The notes: a model not told the origin generated them from the letters alone. DNA of 60,908 nt from an uncultured Pelagibacteraceae bacterium (GCA_902611145.1 CACLYO010000007.1:1-60908), one strand, 5' to 3'. Counted from the first letter of the stretch, positions 9,036 through 18,587 are shown. Numbers and translations are program-made.

Positions 9036-9386
9036 TCAATTTTTACCAAAAATTTGATAAATTTCTCTAGCAATTTCGCTTTCTAGCGGGAAAGATAACA
9101 TCCCCATAACAGAATATCCCAATAGATATGGCATTAGATAAAATCTAAACATGTAAAAAAACCATGCCACATAAAGTGGAACAAAAGGCTTTATTATGAA
9201 TGAAGGCGTTATAGGTTTGAATAGATTTATTAAAGGATCTGTTAATTTTACAAAAATCTTCATAAAAAAAAATTCAGAGTCCTCCTTTTGAAAGATGTTC
9301 ATTGCCACCCTTCCAATTAATGTCCACATAATCATACCCATTACATAATCAATTAAATATACTAGAGGATGAAAGTTTGCAGACAT
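9036..9386 (-). CDS. YggT-like membrane protein, 116 aa
   Basis: A small membrane protein with three to four hydrophobic segments. The middle contains KLTDPLINLFKPITPSF, which resembles the TDPLLNPIR..IP signature of the YggT family (the second family member in this window, at 18584, has the same TDPILNKIRRFLP). Flanking segments diverge, so I treat it as a distant member. The family is implicated in envelope and osmotic functions without a firm biochemical role. It sits between rpe and a convergent-looking terminator of the symporter operon on the same strand. Confidence 0.55.
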   Translation of the reverse strand: MSANFHPLVYLIDYVMGMIMWTLIGRVAMNIFQKEDSEFFFMKIFVKLTDPLINLFKPITPSFIIKPFVPLYVAWFFYMFRFYLMPYLLGYSVMGMLSFPLESEIAREIYQIFGKN

Positions 9387-9404
9387 AGCAGATTTTTAGA
9401 AATT

Positions 9405-9428
9405 AAAAGGGGCGAAGTTTATCGCCCC
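9405..9428 (-). terminator. Rho-independent terminator of the symporter operon
   Basis: A 7-bp GC-rich stem, GGGGCGA (9409-9415) with TCGCCCC (9422-9428), encloses a six-base loop and is followed on the minus strand by a run of T (AAAA at 9405-9408). It lies 17 bp after the stop of the symporter gene. GC-rich hairpins are rare in this window, so the signal is strong. Confidence 0.85.
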
Positions 9429-9444
9429 TTAAAATTATAATTAT

Positions 9445-11265
9445 TTAGTGTTGTTTACCAAGTACAGTTCTACCGCTAGGTATACGTACTTCGTCTACCA
9501 TTTTTTGAGTAGCAGCATCTGGTGCTTTAGTCGCTAAACTAACAACAACCATAGATACTAAACTAGCCAATGCTCCATGTATACCGAATGTAAGTTGAGT
9601 AACACCCCAGATTGGAGTTCCACCAGTACGTACATGAATTAAGTACCAAGTACCTACTGCTAAACCAATTAGCATACCTGCAACAGCACCTTGTGCGTTT
9701 GCTCTCTTCCACCATACTCCTAGTACAAGCGGGAAGAACAATCCTGACATCGCAAAGTCAAAAGCCCAAATAACTGAACCTAAGATACCTTGGATCTCTA
9801 GTGCAGCAATAGTTGCTCCAGCAAAACCAATTATTACAAGTAATACCCTTGCAACAATTAGTCTTTTTGCAGTTTCTGCTTTAGGGTCAATGATCTTGTA
9901 GTACAAGTCATGAGATAAAGCATTTGCAATTGCTAAAACTAAACCATCGGCTGTTGACATGGCAGCAGCCATACCTCCAGCAGCAACCAGTCCTGATATT
10001 ACATAAGGTAATCCAGCAATCTCTGGAGTAGCTAGTACCACGGCTTTACCTCCCATGAAAAACTCATTTAATTCAAGAGTTCCATTTCCGTTAAAGTCGC
10101 TTACAAACATTAAGTTTGCTTGGTTCCAGTTTTGATACCAATCTATATTCTGAACTTCAGCTATTGATTTACCAATAATTCCTGTTGTCAGGTTTGGATC
10201 CATCAAAGATAGTTTTGATAATGTAGCTAACATCGGTGCAGAAGAGTAAAGTAGGAATATAAAGAATAGTGACCAACCTACTGATCTTCTAGCTGATTTT
10301 ACACTTGGAGTAGTAAAATATCTCATCATAACGTGAGGTAATGATGCTGTTCCAGCCATCATACAAACCGCTAATGAAATAAATTTCCAAGGAGTAGTGT
10401 TAACTTCAGAGTGTGCTTTAGTTATACCAGCTAAGCCTTTTGGCACTGTAGCTAAATCAGCCGCAGAGTTTTTAACTGTTCCTAAACCAAATTGACTTTC
10501 TAGCTCAGCAATTCTAGCAACTTCATCTGCTAGCATAAAGTGAGGAAAGAATCCTGCACCCATTTTATTACTAATCCAGAATACAGGTAATAAGTAAGCT
10601 ATAATTAACACAATGTATTGTGCAACCTGCGTCCAAGTAACAGCTCTCATACCACCAAGCATAGAACAAATTAATATACTTGCTAATCCAACGTATACCG
10701 CTATTCCAAATGGAATATCTAATGCTACAGAAGCAATTGTTCCTGTCGCATTAATTTGTGCCGTCACATAAGTAAATGAAGCAACTGTTAAAACTAGAAC
10801 TGCAGATACTCTTGCTAAGTTACCACCGTATCTTGTACCAATAAAATCTGGAACTGTATAACATCCAAATTTTCTTAAGTAAGGTGCTAACAAAGATGCA
10901 ACAAGTACATACCCACCTGTCCATCCAACTAACAAAGCCATATATCCATAGCCTTTAAAGTATATTCCACCTGCCATTGCAACGAATGAAGCACCAGACA
11001 TCCAGTCTGCTGCAGTCGCCATTCCATTGAAAACAGTTGGAACTTGTCTTCCAGCTACATAATATGCATCTAGTTGAAGTGTTCTTGATAGATAGCCAAT
11101 TATTGCATAAATACCAACTGTAAATGCTACGAAAAAGATACCTATTAATTTCGCTGACATTCCAGCTTGTTCTGCAATTGCCATTAAAATTATGAATACA
11201 AGGAAACCTCCTGTATATATTCCATAAACTTTAGGCAAATTGTCTATAAATTTTCCTTTAATCAT
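9445..11265 (-). CDS. Na+/solute symporter, VC2705-like, with EF-hand loop
   Basis: Sodium-coupled transporter of the SSS family, of the long subgroup that travels with a DUF4212 small subunit; such pairs are thought to take up small organic acids such as acetate. The 606-residue protein has about 13 membrane segments and the family signatures DAYYVAGRQVP (about 66-76), ADWMSGASFVAMAG (87-99) and GGMRAVTWTQ (204-213). An insert between membrane segments includes DFNGNGTLELNE at 390-401, a textbook EF-hand loop. Codon use is richer in C-ending codons than in neighbours, suggesting high expression. The DUF4212 gene lies directly upstream (zero gap), a terminator follows, and acs is nearby. Confidence 0.9.
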   Translation of the reverse strand: MIKGKFIDNLPKVYGIYTGGFLVFIILMAIAEQAGMSAKLIGIFFVAFTVGIYAIIGYLSRTLQLDAYYVAGRQVPTVFNGMATAADWMSGASFVAMAGGIYFKGYGYMALLVGWTGGYVLVASLLAPYLRKFGCYTVPDFIGTRYGGNLARVSAVLVLTVASFTYVTAQINATGTIASVALDIPFGIAVYVGLASILICSMLGGMRAVTWTQVAQYIVLIIAYLLPVFWISNKMGAGFFPHFMLADEVARIAELESQFGLGTVKNSAADLATVPKGLAGITKAHSEVNTTPWKFISLAVCMMAGTASLPHVMMRYFTTPSVKSARRSVGWSLFFIFLLYSSAPMLATLSKLSLMDPNLTTGIIGKSIAEVQNIDWYQNWNQANLMFVSDFNGNGTLELNEFFMGGKAVVLATPEIAGLPYVISGLVAAGGMAAAMSTADGLVLAIANALSHDLYYKIIDPKAETAKRLIVARVLLVIIGFAGATIAALEIQGILGSVIWAFDFAMSGLFFPLVLGVWWKRANAQGAVAGMLIGLAVGTWYLIHVRTGGTPIWGVTQLTFGIHGALASLVSMVVVSLATKAPDAATQKMVDEVRIPSGRTVLGKQH

Positions 11266-11529
11266 TTAGTCATCCTCCTTCTCGGTGTAACCAAATTCTT
11301 CATCTATCTTTTCTTGTCTGTTTGCAAACCAAAAAATTAATATTACAAAAATTCCAAGAGATCCTTGACATGTCATGTAGTATGACAATGGATATCCCAA
11401 AGGTCTAAAGTTAGATGCTTCCATTTCGGCTCCGAATAAAAAGATGCCAATTGAGAAAACAAACCAGATTGCTAAAGTTACAAATAGCAAACCTCTAGTC
11501 TTTTCCCAGTGTTGTTCTTGTTTTGACAT
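11266..11529 (-). CDS. DUF4212 small subunit of Na+/solute symporter
   Basis: An 87-residue protein with two membrane segments (about 15-35 and 50-70) joined by a loop with NFRPLGYPLSYYMTCQGSLGIF. The pattern FxxxxFPLxYYMxxQGSL is the DUF4212 signature; these proteins are encoded with VC2705-type symporters and are presumed to be accessory subunits. A strong Shine-Dalgarno, GGGAGGA, stands just upstream of the ATG, which is uncommon in this window. The stop is immediately followed by the start of the large subunit, pointing to coupled translation. Confidence 0.9.
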   Translation of the reverse strand: MSKQEQHWEKTRGLLFVTLAIWFVFSIGIFLFGAEMEASNFRPLGYPLSYYMTCQGSLGIFVILIFWFANRQEKIDEEFGYTEKEDD

Positions 11530-11608
11530 TTTTAATCCTCCCTATAGGTTAAAAAATGGGATTCATACATATAATGAAGTAGATTTAAACCCTTAAAAAC
11601 TCAAGATG

Positions 11609-11637
11609 TTCACTAGAATTAAGGAGTTTTGTATATT
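11609..11637 (+). promoter_or_regulatory. Candidate promoter of the 11659 gene
   Basis: TTCACT (11609-11614) and TATATT (11632-11637) with a 17-bp spacer lie 22 bp before the ATG of the unknown gene. The match is moderate (four of six bases in the -35 box) and chance matches are frequent in AT-rich DNA. Confidence 0.35.
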
Positions 11638-11658
11638 ATAAACAACCTGGAGTAGAAA

Positions 11659-12285
11659 ATGGTTTTAAAATACAAGCTTAGTCTTAAAGATATAAAAATT
11701 GAAGATTTTAAGATTTATTTATTGTCTTTATTCAAAGCGTTTATACCAAAGAAAAAAATCAAAGATATAAAAGATCTTAAGGAGTTTATTCAAAAAAAAT
11801 CAGCATGGGTATCCCAAGTAACTTTGTATAGTTACTTAAAAACAAGAATGGGTACAAAGTATGTGTTGCACTTTGATAATGAGGAATTATTAGGGTCAAT
11901 TAACAAAGCTAAATGGAATATTTATTCAGTCGCTCTACAAGATCTTACTTTTTTTACCTTTTCATATCTTAATGTTTTTTTTAATTATCAAGAAGTTGAA
12001 AATGCAAAAAAAATTTATGAAGGTATTTTGGATGATGAAATTCCAAATGGGATGCCGTTAGATATAATAGAAAAAGGAAAAAGATCTTTTGAAGAACGTT
12101 TAAAAAAAATAGACTGGAAAACTCATTGTAATAATTTACCATTTAACGATAGTGCTTTGTCTTTATATGAGTGGGCGCCTATAGCCGAAGAATTAAAAAC
12201 TTTAGATAGAAAAATAGTTTTAAATTCAATGATTTTAAAATGGGATAATATAAAAGAAGAATTTAAAAAACTGATTAAATTTTAA
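11659..12285 (+). CDS. Unknown 208-aa protein, divergent to the symporter
   Basis: I do not recognise this protein. It is soluble, Lys-rich, mostly alpha-helical in appearance, with no signal peptide or membrane segment. Visible features are an N-terminal Lys/Leu/Ile-rich region (residues 1-45), [20 protein letters not shown] in the middle, an aromatic patch [14 protein letters not shown] around residue 100, and a C-terminal segment [14 protein letters not shown] that suggests a conserved core. It is divergent from the DUF4212/symporter operon and its stop overlaps that of acs by 4 bp. Its position between acetate-type uptake and acetate activation suggests, but does not show, a link to that function. 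An SD-like CTGGAG precedes the ATG. Confidence 0.8.
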   Translation: MVLKYKLSLKDIKIEDFKIYLLSLFKAFIPKKKIKDIKDLKEFIQKKSAWVSQVTLYSYLKTRMGTKYVLHFDNEELLGSINKAKWNIYSVALQDLTFFTFSYLNVFFNYQEVENAKKIYEGILDDEIPNGMPLDIIEKGKRSFEERLKKIDWKTHCNNLPFNDSALSLYEWAPIAEELKTLDRKIVLNSMILKWDNIKEEFKKLIKF

Positions 12286-14306
12286 ATATTTTTTCTATTA
12301 TCAACTAAACTTTTAACTACACTTGGATCTGCTAAAGTTGTTGTATCACCAAGCTGTTCATGTTCATTTGCTGCAATTTTTCTTAAAATTCTTCTCATTA
12401 TTTTTCCCGATCTTGTTTTAGGAAGTCCAGGAGAAAAGTGTATAAGATCAGGAGTTGCTATTGGTCCAATTTGTTTTCTAACCCATAGTTTTAATTCTCT
12501 TTCAAGATCTCCATCAGGATTTTCGCCTACATTTAATGTTACGTAACAATAAAGGCCATTACCTTTAATATCGTGTGGATAACCAACAACGGCCGCTTCA
12601 GCAACTTTTGGATGCGCAACAAATGCGCTTTCTATTTCAGCAGTTCCTAAATTATGTCCTGATACAATTATTACATCATCAACTCTACCTGTGATCCAGT
12701 AGTAACCATCTTTATCTCTTCTACAGCCATCTCCTGTAAAATATTTACCATCAAATTGTGAAAAATAAGTTTCTATAAATCTATTGTGATCACCATAAAC
12801 AGTTCTCATTTGCCCAGGCCAAGATTGAGCTATACATAATCTTCCTCGCGCTTCACCTTTTAAAACTTTTCCTTCCTGATCAACAATAACAGGTTTTATA
12901 CCGTAAAAAGGTTTAGTAGCAGATCCTGGTTTTAAATCTATCGCTCCAGTTTGTGGGCTTATTAATATTCCTCCAGTTTCAGTTTGCCACCATGTATCTA
13001 CTATAGGACACCTAGAATCTCCTACAGTCTTAAAATACCATTGCCATGCTTCAGGATTTATAGGCTCACCTACAGTTCCAAGTAATTTTAATGATTTTCT
13101 TGAAGTTTTTTTAACAGGACCATCACCCTCTCTCATTAAAGCTCTAATTGCCGTTGGTGCAGTATAAAAAATATTTACTTTGTACTTGTCGACTATCTGC
13201 CACCATCTTGAAGTATCTGGATATGTAGGAATTCCTTCAAACATAATTGTAGTAGCTCCATTTGATAAAGGTCCATATATTATATAGCTATGACCTGTAA
13301 TCCATCCAATATCAGCAGTACACCAATAAATATCTTTAGGTCTATAATTAAAAATATATTGATGTGTCATTGATGCGTAAACCATGTATCCACCGGTAGT
13401 ATGCAAAACACCTTTTGGTTTGCCAGTTGATCCCGAGGTATAAAGTATAAACAATGGATCTTCGGCATTCATTTCTTCAGGTTCACAAACAGTTGAAGCT
13501 TTTTTTACAATATCGTGATACCAAACATCTCTACTTTCGTCCCAATTAATTCTATTACCAGTTTTTTTTACCACAATACATTTTTTAACATTTGAACAAT
13601 TAACTAATGCTTCGTCAGTAATAGATTTTAATGGAATAGTTTTTCCTCCTCTTAAACCTTCATCTGCTGTTACTACATAATCTGATTTACAGTCATTAAT
13701 TCTGCCAGCTATACTGTCTGGAGAAAAACCACCAAATATAATTGAATGTACAGCACCAATTCTTGCACATGCTAGCATTGTATATGCTAACTCAGGTATC
13801 ATAGTCAGGTAAATTGTAACTCTATCACCTTTTTTAATACCTAATTCTTTTAAAGCATTTGCTGTCTTCGAAACTTCTTGATGAAGTTGTTTGTAAGAAA
13901 TTTTTTTTTGAACTTTTGGATCATCACCAACCCAAATTATAGCAGTTTTATCTTTATTTTTTTTTAAATGTCTATCAATACAGTTTGTAGAAGCATTAAG
14001 AGTTCCATCATAATACCATTTAATACTTACATCGGATTTACTATATTTTACATTTTTTATTTTTTTATAAGGTTTAATCCAGGTAATACGCTTACCTTCT
14101 TTTTTCCAAAAATCATCGTTATTTTTCAAAGAGTAGCTATATTTTTTTTCATATTGTTTTTTATTAATTAAAGCTTTTTTTACCCAATCAGATCTTGTCT
14201 TTATTATTAGCTCTTGATTTTTTTCAGATAGTCTTTGTTTATTGTTTTTATTCTTTATTTTTCTTTTCTTTGATATTTTTGTTTTTTTTTTTGATCTTTT
14301 AGCCAT
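12282..14306 (-). CDS. acs: Acetyl-CoA synthetase with Lys-rich N-terminal extension
   Basis: Activates acetate to acetyl-CoA through acetyl-adenylate. The adenylate-forming core is complete: the ATP loop [14 protein letters not shown], the WWQTETG motif, [20 protein letters not shown], and the C-terminal [11 protein letters not shown], whose Lys is the catalytic and acetyl-regulated residue of the family. Total length is 674 residues, 20-30 more than usual. The excess is an N-terminal stretch of about 35 residues made almost entirely of Lys, Arg, Asn and Ser before the family homology begins near [11 protein letters not shown]. No internal start codon offers a plausible shorter version. It lies downstream of the symporter region but on its own transcript. 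Confidence 0.95.
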   Translation of the reverse strand: MAKRSKKKTKISKKRKIKNKNNKQRLSEKNQELIIKTRSDWVKKALINKKQYEKKYSYSLKNNDDFWKKEGKRITWIKPYKKIKNVKYSKSDVSIKWYYDGTLNASTNCIDRHLKKNKDKTAIIWVGDDPKVQKKISYKQLHQEVSKTANALKELGIKKGDRVTIYLTMIPELAYTMLACARIGAVHSIIFGGFSPDSIAGRINDCKSDYVVTADEGLRGGKTIPLKSITDEALVNCSNVKKCIVVKKTGNRINWDESRDVWYHDIVKKASTVCEPEEMNAEDPLFILYTSGSTGKPKGVLHTTGGYMVYASMTHQYIFNYRPKDIYWCTADIGWITGHSYIIYGPLSNGATTIMFEGIPTYPDTSRWWQIVDKYKVNIFYTAPTAIRALMREGDGPVKKTSRKSLKLLGTVGEPINPEAWQWYFKTVGDSRCPIVDTWWQTETGGILISPQTGAIDLKPGSATKPFYGIKPVIVDQEGKVLKGEARGRLCIAQSWPGQMRTVYGDHNRFIETYFSQFDGKYFTGDGCRRDKDGYYWITGRVDDVIIVSGHNLGTAEIESAFVAHPKVAEAAVVGYPHDIKGNGLYCYVTLNVGENPDGDLERELKLWVRKQIGPIATPDLIHFSPGLPKTRSGKIMRRILRKIAANEHEQLGDTTTLADPSVVKSLVDNRKNI

Positions 14307-14320
14307 AATTTATTAATTTT

Positions 14321-14737
14321 TTATTGAATATTACTCATCTTATTTAGAATTTTCCAGCTTTTCATATCTATAGGCATTATTGATAATCTGCTCTGTTTTA
14401 TTAGGCTTAAATGACTAAGTTTTTTATTTTTTTTTATTTTTTCGAGGGTGATTTTATTTTTTAAATGTTTTTTATACTTAACTTTGACTGCAACGAATTT
14501 TTTCATTTTATCAGTAGGATCAATAAAAGATTCTTTAATTACTTCAACAATACCAACAATTTCTTTTCCAATATTTGAATGATAAAAAAAACATAGGTCG
14601 CCTTTCTTCATATTTTTTAAATTTTTTGCTGCTTGGAAGTTTCTTACACCATCCCAAGTAACACCAATCTTTCCAGCTTTTTTTTGTTGATCTATTGACC
14701 AAACATTCGGTTCTGATTTCATTAACCAGTACTGCAT
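14321..14737 (-). CDS. EVE domain protein
   Basis: A 138-residue single-domain protein of the EVE/PUA-like superfamily, which binds modified bases in DNA or RNA. The family opening YWLMKSEPNVWSID and WDGVRNFQAAKNLKNMKKGDLCFFYHS, followed by VGIVEV, is clear and complete. Length is standard (130-150). The gene overlaps the stop of tsaD by 1 bp, so it is co-transcribed with that tRNA-modification gene, which fits an RNA-related role, although EVE proteins also occur with DNA-modification systems. No restriction genes are nearby. Confidence 0.92.
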   Translation of the reverse strand: MQYWLMKSEPNVWSIDQQKKAGKIGVTWDGVRNFQAAKNLKNMKKGDLCFFYHSNIGKEIVGIVEVIKESFIDPTDKMKKFVAVKVKYKKHLKNKITLEKIKKNKKLSHLSLIKQSRLSIMPIDMKSWKILNKMSNIQ

Positions 14738-15816
14738 TAAAGTTTTACTCCAGCTCCTTTCAAAAATTTTGCATTAATATCTAATGGCCATCTTGGTTTG
14801 GCAGGATAATCAAAACTATCAAATTTGTTAATTTTAAATTTTTCTAAACCAACCATTGCAATCATTGCTGCATTGTCACCACATAAGTTTAGAGGTGGAA
14901 AAATAGGTTTGAAATCTTCTTCAAAACTTAAATTAGTTAATATTTTTCTAATATTTTTATTAGCAGCTACACCACCTGCAATGACAAAAGTATTATTTTT
15001 ATTTTTATTTTTATTTAATTTTTTAAATTCATTAAAAGCAATTTTTGTTTTTTTGTATAATATTTCTTCGATAGTTTTTTGAAAGGAAGCTGCTAGATCA
15101 TATTTATCTTGATCAGTTTTAATTTTTTTTGAAATTTTTAACACAGCAGTTTTTAACCCTGCAAAGGATAAGTTACATCCACCCTTATTTATTATTGGTT
15201 TTGGTAATTGAAATTTTTTAAAATTACCTTTTTCTGCAAATTTTTCTAAGAAAGGTCCACCGGGAAATTCAATTCCTATTAATTTTGCAGTTTTGTCAAA
15301 AGCTTCTCCAAGTGCATCATCGATTGTAGTTCCTAATCTTTTATACTTTCCTAAACCTTGAACACTTAAATATTGAGAATGTCCTCCAGAAATTAAGAGA
15401 AGTAAGTATGGATATTTTAAATTTGTTACCAGTTTAGGACTTAATGCATGACCTTCAAGGTGATTAACAGCTATGAAGGGTTTTTTTAAAAAAGCTGCAA
15501 CAGATTTACCAAAGTTAAGACCAATAGATAAGCATACAATTAACCCTGGTCCTGCAGTTGCTGCAACAGCATCTATATCTTTTATATTTTTTCCACTTTC
15601 TTTGATTGCTTTTTTTGCGATAAGATCAATTTTTTCAATATGGGATCTAGCTGCAAGTTCAGGAACAACACCTCCAAACTCTTTATGAATATCCACCTGA
15701 CTAGATACAATATTTGATAAAATAGATGGAACTCCTTTACTATTTTCTTCAATTAATGCTACGGCTGTTTCATCACAGCTAGATTCTATTCCCAAAATAA
15801 TAGCTTTTTTTTTCAT
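14737..15816 (-). CDS. tsaD: tRNA N6-threonylcarbamoyladenosine transferase TsaD
   Basis: Transfers threonylcarbamoyl to A37 of ANN-decoding tRNAs, with TsaB, TsaE and TsaC. The 359-residue ASKHA-fold protein shows the family start ILGIESSCDETAVA, the iron-binding pair H119 and H123 in NHLEGHALSP, the phosphate loop LLLISGGHSQY, and the late GGVAANKNIR and LCGDNAAMIA. Length is typical. TsaB and TsaE are not in this window. It is divergent from hemC, a common alphaproteobacterial arrangement, with a 59-bp AT-only gap that must hold both promoters. Confidence 0.97.
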   Translation of the reverse strand: MKKKAIILGIESSCDETAVALIEENSKGVPSILSNIVSSQVDIHKEFGGVVPELAARSHIEKIDLIAKKAIKESGKNIKDIDAVAATAGPGLIVCLSIGLNFGKSVAAFLKKPFIAVNHLEGHALSPKLVTNLKYPYLLLLISGGHSQYLSVQGLGKYKRLGTTIDDALGEAFDKTAKLIGIEFPGGPFLEKFAEKGNFKKFQLPKPIINKGGCNLSFAGLKTAVLKISKKIKTDQDKYDLAASFQKTIEEILYKKTKIAFNEFKKLNKNKNKNNTFVIAGGVAANKNIRKILTNLSFEEDFKPIFPPLNLCGDNAAMIAMVGLEKFKINKFDSFDYPAKPRWPLDINAKFLKGAGVKL

Positions 15817-15875
15817 TAATTTTGTTTTTATTGATAATACAATCTCAATATAAAAATTAATTATAAAATAATTAA

Positions 15876-16799
15876 ATGAAAAGCAAAAAAATTATTATTG
15901 GTTCTAGAGGTAGTAAATTAGCATTAATTTATGCTGAAATAGCAAAAAATAAAATTTTTGAAGTTAAATCTGATTTTAAAATTGAAAATATTGACATTAA
16001 AACAATAAGCACAAAAGGTGATGAAGTTCAAAATATTAGATTATCTGATATTGGTGGCAAAGGACTTTTTGCAAAAAAAATAGAAGAAGAGTTATTACAA
16101 AAAAAAATTGATATAGCTGTGCACGCTCTAAAGGATATGCCATCTAATGAAACAGAAGGTCTTATTACAAATTGTTTTTTAGAAAGAAACGATCCAAGAG
16201 AAATCTTAATAAGCAGAGAAAATTTTTTTTTAAAAGATCTGGCTAAAAATTCAATTATTGGAACTTCATCTTTCAGAAGAGAATTTCAATTAAAAAAAAA
16301 GAGAAATGATCTTAATTATAAATTAATAAGAGGAAATGTTGATACAAGAATAAAAAAATTAAATGATAAATTATATGATGCAATCATATTATCTTATGCG
16401 GGAATTAAGTCTCTAGGATTAGATAAAAATATTTCTCAAATTTTTTCAACTTCTGAAGTTATTCCAAGTGCTGGCCAAGGTGTTATAGCACTGCAATGTC
16501 GAAAAGAAGATAAAGAAATAATTAATTTATTAGAAAAAATAAATCACCAACCAACATATTATTGTGTTCAAGCTGAAAGAAATGTCCTTAAAGCTTTAGA
16601 TGGTGATTGTGATACTGCCGTTGGAGCATTTGCGAAAATTAATAAAGATAAAATTAATATTGAAGCAGAATTATTTTCCTTAGATGGTAAGGAAAGATTT
16701 TATCATAAGTCTTCAAAAGAACTAAATTTTGCAAGCCAACTTGGCAAAGAAGTTGGTGAAATATTAAAAAAACAGTCTAAAAATTCTTATAAAAAATAA
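15876..16799 (+). CDS. hemC: Hydroxymethylbilane synthase
   Basis: Porphobilinogen deaminase, which builds the linear tetrapyrrole for haem. The 307-residue protein starts IIIGSRGSKLAL, contains HALKDMPS (substrate-binding Asp and Lys region), GTSSFRRE, RGNVDTRIKKL and IPSAGQGVIALQCR. The cofactor-attachment Cys lies in ALDGDCDTAVGAFA, near residue 247. All key residues are present. It is followed by hemD after 1 bp and opens the plus-strand run hemC-hemD-mscS-yggT-folD-fkbM, which is tightly spaced and probably one transcript. Confidence 0.97.
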   Translation: MKSKKIIIGSRGSKLALIYAEIAKNKIFEVKSDFKIENIDIKTISTKGDEVQNIRLSDIGGKGLFAKKIEEELLQKKIDIAVHALKDMPSNETEGLITNCFLERNDPREILISRENFFLKDLAKNSIIGTSSFRREFQLKKKRNDLNYKLIRGNVDTRIKKLNDKLYDAIILSYAGIKSLGLDKNISQIFSTSEVIPSAGQGVIALQCRKEDKEIINLLEKINHQPTYYCVQAERNVLKALDGDCDTAVGAFAKINKDKINIEAELFSLDGKERFYHKSSKELNFASQLGKEVGEILKKQSKNSYKK

Positions 16800-16800
16800 T

Positions 16801-17499
16801 ATGCATATTTTATTAACAAGACCATTAGAAAACAGTCATGATTTAATATTAAGATTTAAATCCTTAGGACATAAAGTTTCACATGTTCCTCTGATTAGTA
16901 TTGAAAAAGTAAATTATGAAAAATTAGATTTTTCATTTTTTAAAGGAATAATATTTACTAGCGCTAATGCAATAAAAAATTTAGATGTAAAAAATATTGA
17001 TAAAAATATTGATTGTTTTTGTGTGGGCAATGTAACAGAAGCAGTAGCTAAAGGTGTTGGTTTTCAAAATATTTATTCTGCTAGTGGGAATGTTAATAAT
17101 TTAAAGGAAATAATTTTGCAAAATTTTGATTCTTCAAAAGGAAAATTACTTTATGTAAGTGGGGAATTAATTTCAAATGATTTAGATCAACAGTTAATTT
17201 CTGAAGGATATAATGTTAAGAGGATAATTAATTATAGAGCCATTCATATTGAAAAATTTAATTCAGAACTTATTGAAGAATTAAAAAAAAAAATGCCAGA
17301 TATTATTTATGTATATTCACAAAATAGTGGCCTTAGTTTATTGAAATTAATCAAAAATTATAGTTTACAAAATTTGTGTATGGACACTAATGTAATGTGC
17401 ATGGGTGAAAAAACATCCAGTATTTTGAACGAAATTAAGTGGAAAAAAATATTTCTTTTTAATTCTGGAGAAGAAGAATTTTTGCTATATAAAATTTAG
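16801..17499 (+). CDS. hemD: Uroporphyrinogen-III synthase
   Basis: Closes hydroxymethylbilane to uroporphyrinogen III with inversion of ring D. HemD sequences are very divergent, and the call uses position right after hemC, length (232 aa) and the two-lobe pattern: ILLTRPLENS at the start, GIIFTSANAIKNL (the conserved SxNA element) and IIYVYSQNSGLSLLKLI in the second lobe, ending MGEKTSSIL. It begins with ATG 1 bp after the hemC stop. The following mscS gene starts 2 bp after its own stop. Confidence 0.88.
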   Translation: MHILLTRPLENSHDLILRFKSLGHKVSHVPLISIEKVNYEKLDFSFFKGIIFTSANAIKNLDVKNIDKNIDCFCVGNVTEAVAKGVGFQNIYSASGNVNNLKEIILQNFDSSKGKLLYVSGELISNDLDQQLISEGYNVKRIINYRAIHIEKFNSELIEELKKKMPDIIYVYSQNSGLSLLKLIKNYSLQNLCMDTNVMCMGEKTSSILNEIKWKKIFLFNSGEEEFLLYKI

Positions 17500-17501
17500 T
17501 T

Positions 17502-18587
17502 ATGGAAATATTTTATAATTTTAAAGTTCTTTTTTTGTCAGTATGGAACAAGGGTATTCTTGGAGTTGATATATTTCAAATTTTAATAGGAATTGGAATT
17601 TTTCTTATTTTTTTAATTTTTAGGGGAATCATAAGTAAAGTAATAATAAAAAAATTAGATAACATCGCCAAAAAAACAAGCAATAAACTTGATGATACTT
17701 TTGTACAAGCAATGGAAGGACCTGCCAGATTCTTACCAATAGTTCTAGGTTTTTTTATTGCAAGTTATTATATGTCTTTCTCTGAAGAAAGCAGAGCTAT
17801 CGTAGATACAATTAATAGAACACTAATAACTATATTTATTTTTTGGGTGATACATCAGGTAATAGAACCTATTTCTTATATTTTAAGTGGGTTAGATAAA
17901 GTTTTAACTCGAGAATTAATTGGTTGGATTATTAAATCGTTAAAAATTTTAATTTTTATTTTAGGTTTAGCAGCAGTACTTGAACTTTGGGGAATAAAAA
18001 TAGGACCAATTATTGCAGGATTAGGTTTGTTTGGTGTTGCCGTTGCATTAGGAGCACAAGATTTATTTAAAAATTTAATTTCTGGAATATTAGTTTTAGT
18101 TGAAAAAAGATTTAAAATTGGAGACTGGATTCTCGTTGAAGGTATAATTGAAGGAATTGTTGAAAAAATAGGTTTCAGATCTACTGTGATACGAAAGTTT
18201 GATAAATCAATTGCAATTATACCAAATTTTCAATTTGCGGAAAATGCTGTAATAAATATAAGCCAAACAACAAATTGGATTATTAGTTGGACAATTAATT
18301 TGCAATACGATTCAACAGTTGATCAACTTAAAACAATAAGAAATCAAATTGAAGATTACATAAAAAAAAATGAAGATTACAAACCTGAACTTGGATATGC
18401 AGTTAGGGTAGATCAATTTTCTGAAAGTTCTATTGATATGTACATTCGTTGTTTTACCAAAACAGATGATTGGGATGAATGGTTGGCTGTAAAGGAAAGA
18501 CTAGCAATTCAAATTAAACAAATTGTAGAAAAAAATAAAGCATCATTTGCTTTCCCTAGTCAGTCTATTTACATTGAGAAAAAATGA
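17502..18587 (+). CDS. MscS-family mechanosensitive channel
   Basis: A 361-residue small-conductance mechanosensitive channel that releases solutes during hypo-osmotic stress. There are four to five membrane segments; the pore helix corresponds to GLGLFGVAVALGAQDLFKNL (about 170-190), followed by the beta domain with FKIGDWILVEGIIEGIVEKIGFRSTVIR, which is the family signature, and PNFQFAENAVIN. The C-terminal alpha/beta cytoplasmic domain is complete. It lies in the hemCD-folD run and overlaps the YggT gene by 4 bp. MscS and YggT genes side by side suggest a shared osmotic or envelope role. Confidence 0.93.
   Translation: MEIFYNFKVLFLSVWNKGILGVDIFQILIGIGIFLIFLIFRGIISKVIIKKLDNIAKKTSNKLDDTFVQAMEGPARFLPIVLGFFIASYYMSFSEESRAIVDTINRTLITIFIFWVIHQVIEPISYILSGLDKVLTRELIGWIIKSLKILIFILGLAAVLELWGIKIGPIIAGLGLFGVAVALGAQDLFKNLISGILVLVEKRFKIGDWILVEGIIEGIVEKIGFRSTVIRKFDKSIAIIPNFQFAENAVINISQTTNWIISWTINLQYDSTVDQLKTIRNQIEDYIKKNEDYKPELGYAVRVDQFSESSIDMYIRCFTKTDDWDEWLAVKERLAIQIKQIVEKNKASFAFPSQSIYIEKK

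Noticed and set aside
13968..14171. Plus-strand frame opposite the acs N-terminus
   Set aside because: Ile/Phe-rich complement of the Lys/Asn-rich coding strand; no family pattern.
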